Of a stretch of DNA of 64,000 nucleotides, positions 61,321 to 64,000 are shown piece by piece. The stretch comes from Ophiocordyceps camponoti-saundersi (nom. inval.) (Eukaryota; Ascomycota; Sordariomycetes; Hypocreales; Ophiocordycipitaceae): NCBI GenBank assembly GCA_003339415.1, contig PDHQ01000051.1, forward strand, positions 125,293 through 189,292. The letters run 5' to 3'. A program made the translations under genes and the position numbers. Within the stretch, counting starts at the first letter, position 1; every line of letters starts with the position of its first letter. Under the pieces are notes generated by a model, which was not told where the DNA came from, ran no database searches, and saw nothing but the letters and a program-made list of their open reading frames with translations.

Positions 61321-61780
61321 TTATTAGTAAAAGCTATTAGTGCTTATACGCTATAAGGTATAAGGATAACGAATAAACCTCGCGGCGAAGCTATTCCTAC
61401 TTATTAGTAGAGATTATTAGTATTACTTATTAATAGAGGCGTTATATAATATAAGGATAACGAACGAACCTCGCGGCGAAGCTATTCTTACTTATTAGTA
61501 AAGGCTATTAGCGCTACTTATTAATAAAGGCTATTAGCGCTCGCGTATCGGAAGGTATAAGGATAACGAACCTCGTAGCGAAGCTATTCCTACTATTAGT
61601 AAAAGCTATTAGTAAAGGCTATTAGCGCTCGCGTTATAAGGGATAGGTATAAACCTTATAGCAAAGCTATTCTTACTTATTAATATAGCTTATTAGTATA
61701 GCTTATTAGTATAGCTTATTAGTATAGCTTATTAGTAAAGGCTATTAGTAAAGGCGTTATAAGGGATAGCTATAAACTTT
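61321..61780. repeat. Decayed minisatellite inside RIP island
   Basis: A motif of roughly 100 bases recurs three to four times with changes: TTACTTATTAGTAAAGGC, CTATTAGCGCTCGCG, GGATAACGAACCTCG and GCGAAGCTATTCC appear in the same order near 61355, 61450, 61565 and 61640. A shorter unit TATAGCTTATTAG repeats four times at 61683-61732. CpG-containing words persist within otherwise TpA-rich sequence. Confidence 0.7.
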
Positions 61781-63465
61781 ACAGCCTTTATTACGGAGTT
61801 TATTATCCTTAATAAATATACTATTATACCTAAGAGATACGATATAAGGTAAAGAATAAATATCGCTATTAAATAGATAATTACCCTTATATTATAATAT
61901 CTAAGGCTACGGTTAGGTGCTAGCTTTACTACTACTTCTAATAATTAAGGTAATATACTTATATAAAGCACTTTCCTATTTTCTACTAATTACTAGCTAA
62001 TAACCTTACTTATAAAGTAAGTTTATAATTAAAATTTATAGAGGTATATTATATAGGGGCCTAAATATAAGGGACTAAAAGTATTTTTTTTATATAAAAT
62101 ATATATCTAATTATATAAAAATAAAGCTTCTATTATATTAAGGTATTACCTAAATCTTATTCTTGTTAATAGCTAGGAGGCTAATAATATACTATAATTC
62201 CTATAATTCGAAGACCGGGCAGTTAAGAATAGCGTTTTTATAATAATCCGTTATACGTTCTAATACGAATTATATAATAGTAAAAAGGTACTTCTTTATA
62301 TATCTAGTATAGACGAATATACTTAGTAACTTAGCTATATAGCTTCTATTACGTATAAAGTTATTCGTTATAAAATAAACTTATTTATTATTAGTAATTA
62401 TAAATACTAGCTTTTTATACTATTAGATACTATTTCTACTAATTATTAGTAGTACTAAGATATTATAATCCCTAGCGTAAGCTGCTCGAAATTTTACTAT
62501 AAATACCTCGTCTTTAAGGTCCTACGAATTAATAACCCTTATAAGTCTATTTTTAACTAGGCTTCTCCCTATAATACGTAATAGTATACTTAGTTCGGTA
62601 TATTATTAATTTACGTTAATATAAAGCTCCGTCTTATCGATAAGCTTTTCGGGTTTCTTAGAAACTAAGGTTAGGCTTTTTATAAAAATCGGATAATAAG
62701 TTTTAATAATTATAAATATTCGCTAAATCTCTAAGTATAAGAATATAAAAAACCTATTAAGTAGTAATAAGGTAATAAGTTTATTATTTTCCCTATTAAT
62801 TAATATAGTAGCGGCGTTATAGAAGTTTATCGATAATATATCTAACTTATATTACTTATACTTATTTTTACCTTAGAGAGTAAAGACTATTTAGCACCCT
62901 CTATATTCTACTATAACCTCTATATAATAGAGACTAATATATATATTAGGTAGTTTAAGCTTCTCTTCGAATTATATAGCTTTATCGCCGCCGGGCCTCC
63001 TTATTATAGCTATATTTACTACTAAAGCTATAATACTAGCTATGCTAAAACTTACCTCTAATAATACTAATACGGGAATCTAGCTAGCGGCGCCTCGTTA
63101 CCTTATTTAACCTCTACGGGCTATAAAAAGTAAGATAGGTAATTAAAAGTAAATACTTTAAATAGTTACTAAGTAGGTAATATTTACCTCTTATTATCTT
63201 AGTTATATTTACGTATACCTTAAGTAGAAACTATATAGCTTTATAGCTTATAATAACTTAATACTAAAAATTAGTTTCTTTCTTCTTTAAGAATAGCTTA
63301 TAAATATATAAAACTAATTATAAAAAAACCTAGTAAGCTACCTAAAGCTATTCTATAGCTTAGAAATTAATAGCTATATAATATAAGTTACTAAGGGTAA
63401 AATAGTCGCTTTTTATAATTACCTTAAGAGCTTAGCTAACCTTAACTTTAATTAGGGTTTAAAAT

Positions 63466-63630
63466 TAGTTAGTCTTTAGTTAGTTAGGACTAACTAAAAA
63501 AAGTCCGGACTAAAAGTACGTACCTTTTAGTTAGTTTTTAGTTAGTTAGCCTAAGGACTTTAGTTAGTTCTTAAATATAAGGACTAACTAACTAAAAACT
63601 AAAGACTAAAAGGACTAAGTTTTTAGTTAG
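63466..63630. repeat. Inverted-repeat cluster of TTAGTTAG motifs in RIP island
   Basis: Many TTAGTTAG and CTAACTAA words lie in both orientations. Imperfect inverted arms are at about 63523-63553 and 63578-63615. It looks like foldback or terminal inverted repeats of a DNA element; no transposase is recognisable. Confidence 0.55.
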
Positions 63631-64000
63631 CTTATATAAGCTATTTTAATCTAAAAAAAATACTAATAAATAGCGCGATAGAAATACTATATAGAAATTA
63701 AGTTTTTTTTTTATTTAGATTATTATTAAGCGAGGAAAAAATTCTTAAACTTTATATATTAATAAGAGAAATAAAACCTAGTAATAATAATAATAACTTA
63801 ATAAATAATAATATAATAAAGAATAAAAATATAATATAGCTTAAAAAAAGCTTAAATATAAGTTAAATATACTTAATTATTAAAAATCTTTAGCTTTATA
63901 AAATTATTAATATATAAAAAGTTAATATTAATAAAAAATTATATTATTAGCTAGAAAAACTTATATAATAATAAGTAAAAAAAACTAGCTATAATAGAAG

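Larger units (their letters stand above)
60240..64000. repeat. AT-rich RIP-mutated island, continues beyond window
   Basis: From about 60240 to the window end base composition switches abruptly to AT-rich with dense TpA. By eye I find only about a dozen CpA or TpG dinucleotides in some 3.6 kb, while CpG survives (for example gcgcgcggcgaag-like words). Stop codons fill all six frames. This is the mark of repeat-induced point mutation, which changes CpA to TpA on both strands of duplicated DNA. The underlying sequence is presumably one or more dead transposons; no protein domain is recoverable by eye. Confidence 0.9.

Noticed and set aside
60240..64000. Possible transposon genes in the AT-rich island
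   Set aside because: Stops occur in all frames every few codons and no domain is readable; only decayed repeat status is supported.

Overview
The window is nuclear DNA of a filamentous ascomycete (Pezizomycotina, most likely a Sordariomycete; the genus cannot be told from sequence alone). Genes are GC-rich, closely packed on both strands, and broken by many short GT..AG introns of about 45-110 bases with recognisable branch sites. The right end is an AT-rich island almost devoid of CpA/TpG, as expected from repeat-induced point mutation (RIP). All coding models below were spliced by eye; exon ends are given so they can be checked.

Layout. 1-7 kb: a caspase-fold gene running off the left edge, the MYST acetyltransferase ESA1, Rab6/Ypt6 and the 60S assembly factor NOP53. 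7-16 kb: a Ca-binding external NADH dehydrogenase whose C-terminus is lost in a homopolymer/N gap, uridine kinase, GID8, then a head-to-head pair of OXPHOS genes (complex I NDUFS4-type subunit and ATP synthase subunit f). 17-26 kb: a 1.2-kaa proline-rich RGG protein, MCM6 and RNase H2 subunit C, the last two each with MBF/E2F-like promoter motifs. 26.8-31 kb: cyclopropane-fatty-acid synthase family enzyme, REX4, KEI1. 31-40 kb: the sulfite reductase beta subunit and a chitin synthase. 41.7-50 kb: secreted GH32 invertase (95-base pure C tract in its intron), an MFS transporter and AMP deaminase. 50-60 kb: a DDT/PHD-finger protein, an HMG-box factor behind a long leader, the Golgi apyrase YND1 and an unknown 280-aa protein. 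60.24-64 kb: RIP island with a decayed minisatellite and an inverted-repeat cluster.

Functional themes are ordinary fungal housekeeping: Golgi and membrane (YPT6, KEI1, YND1, chitin synthase), mitochondrial respiration (NDE, NDUFS4, ATP17), nucleotide metabolism (URK1, AMD1), and chromatin/replication (ESA1, MCM6, RNH203, PHD and HMG proteins). No secondary-metabolite cluster, CRISPR or tRNA gene was found. The most noteworthy signals are the extreme RIP island, the replication-type promoter motifs, the caspase-like gene apparently lacking its catalytic His, several micro-exons, and simple-repeat expansions inside introns (some possibly assembly artefacts).
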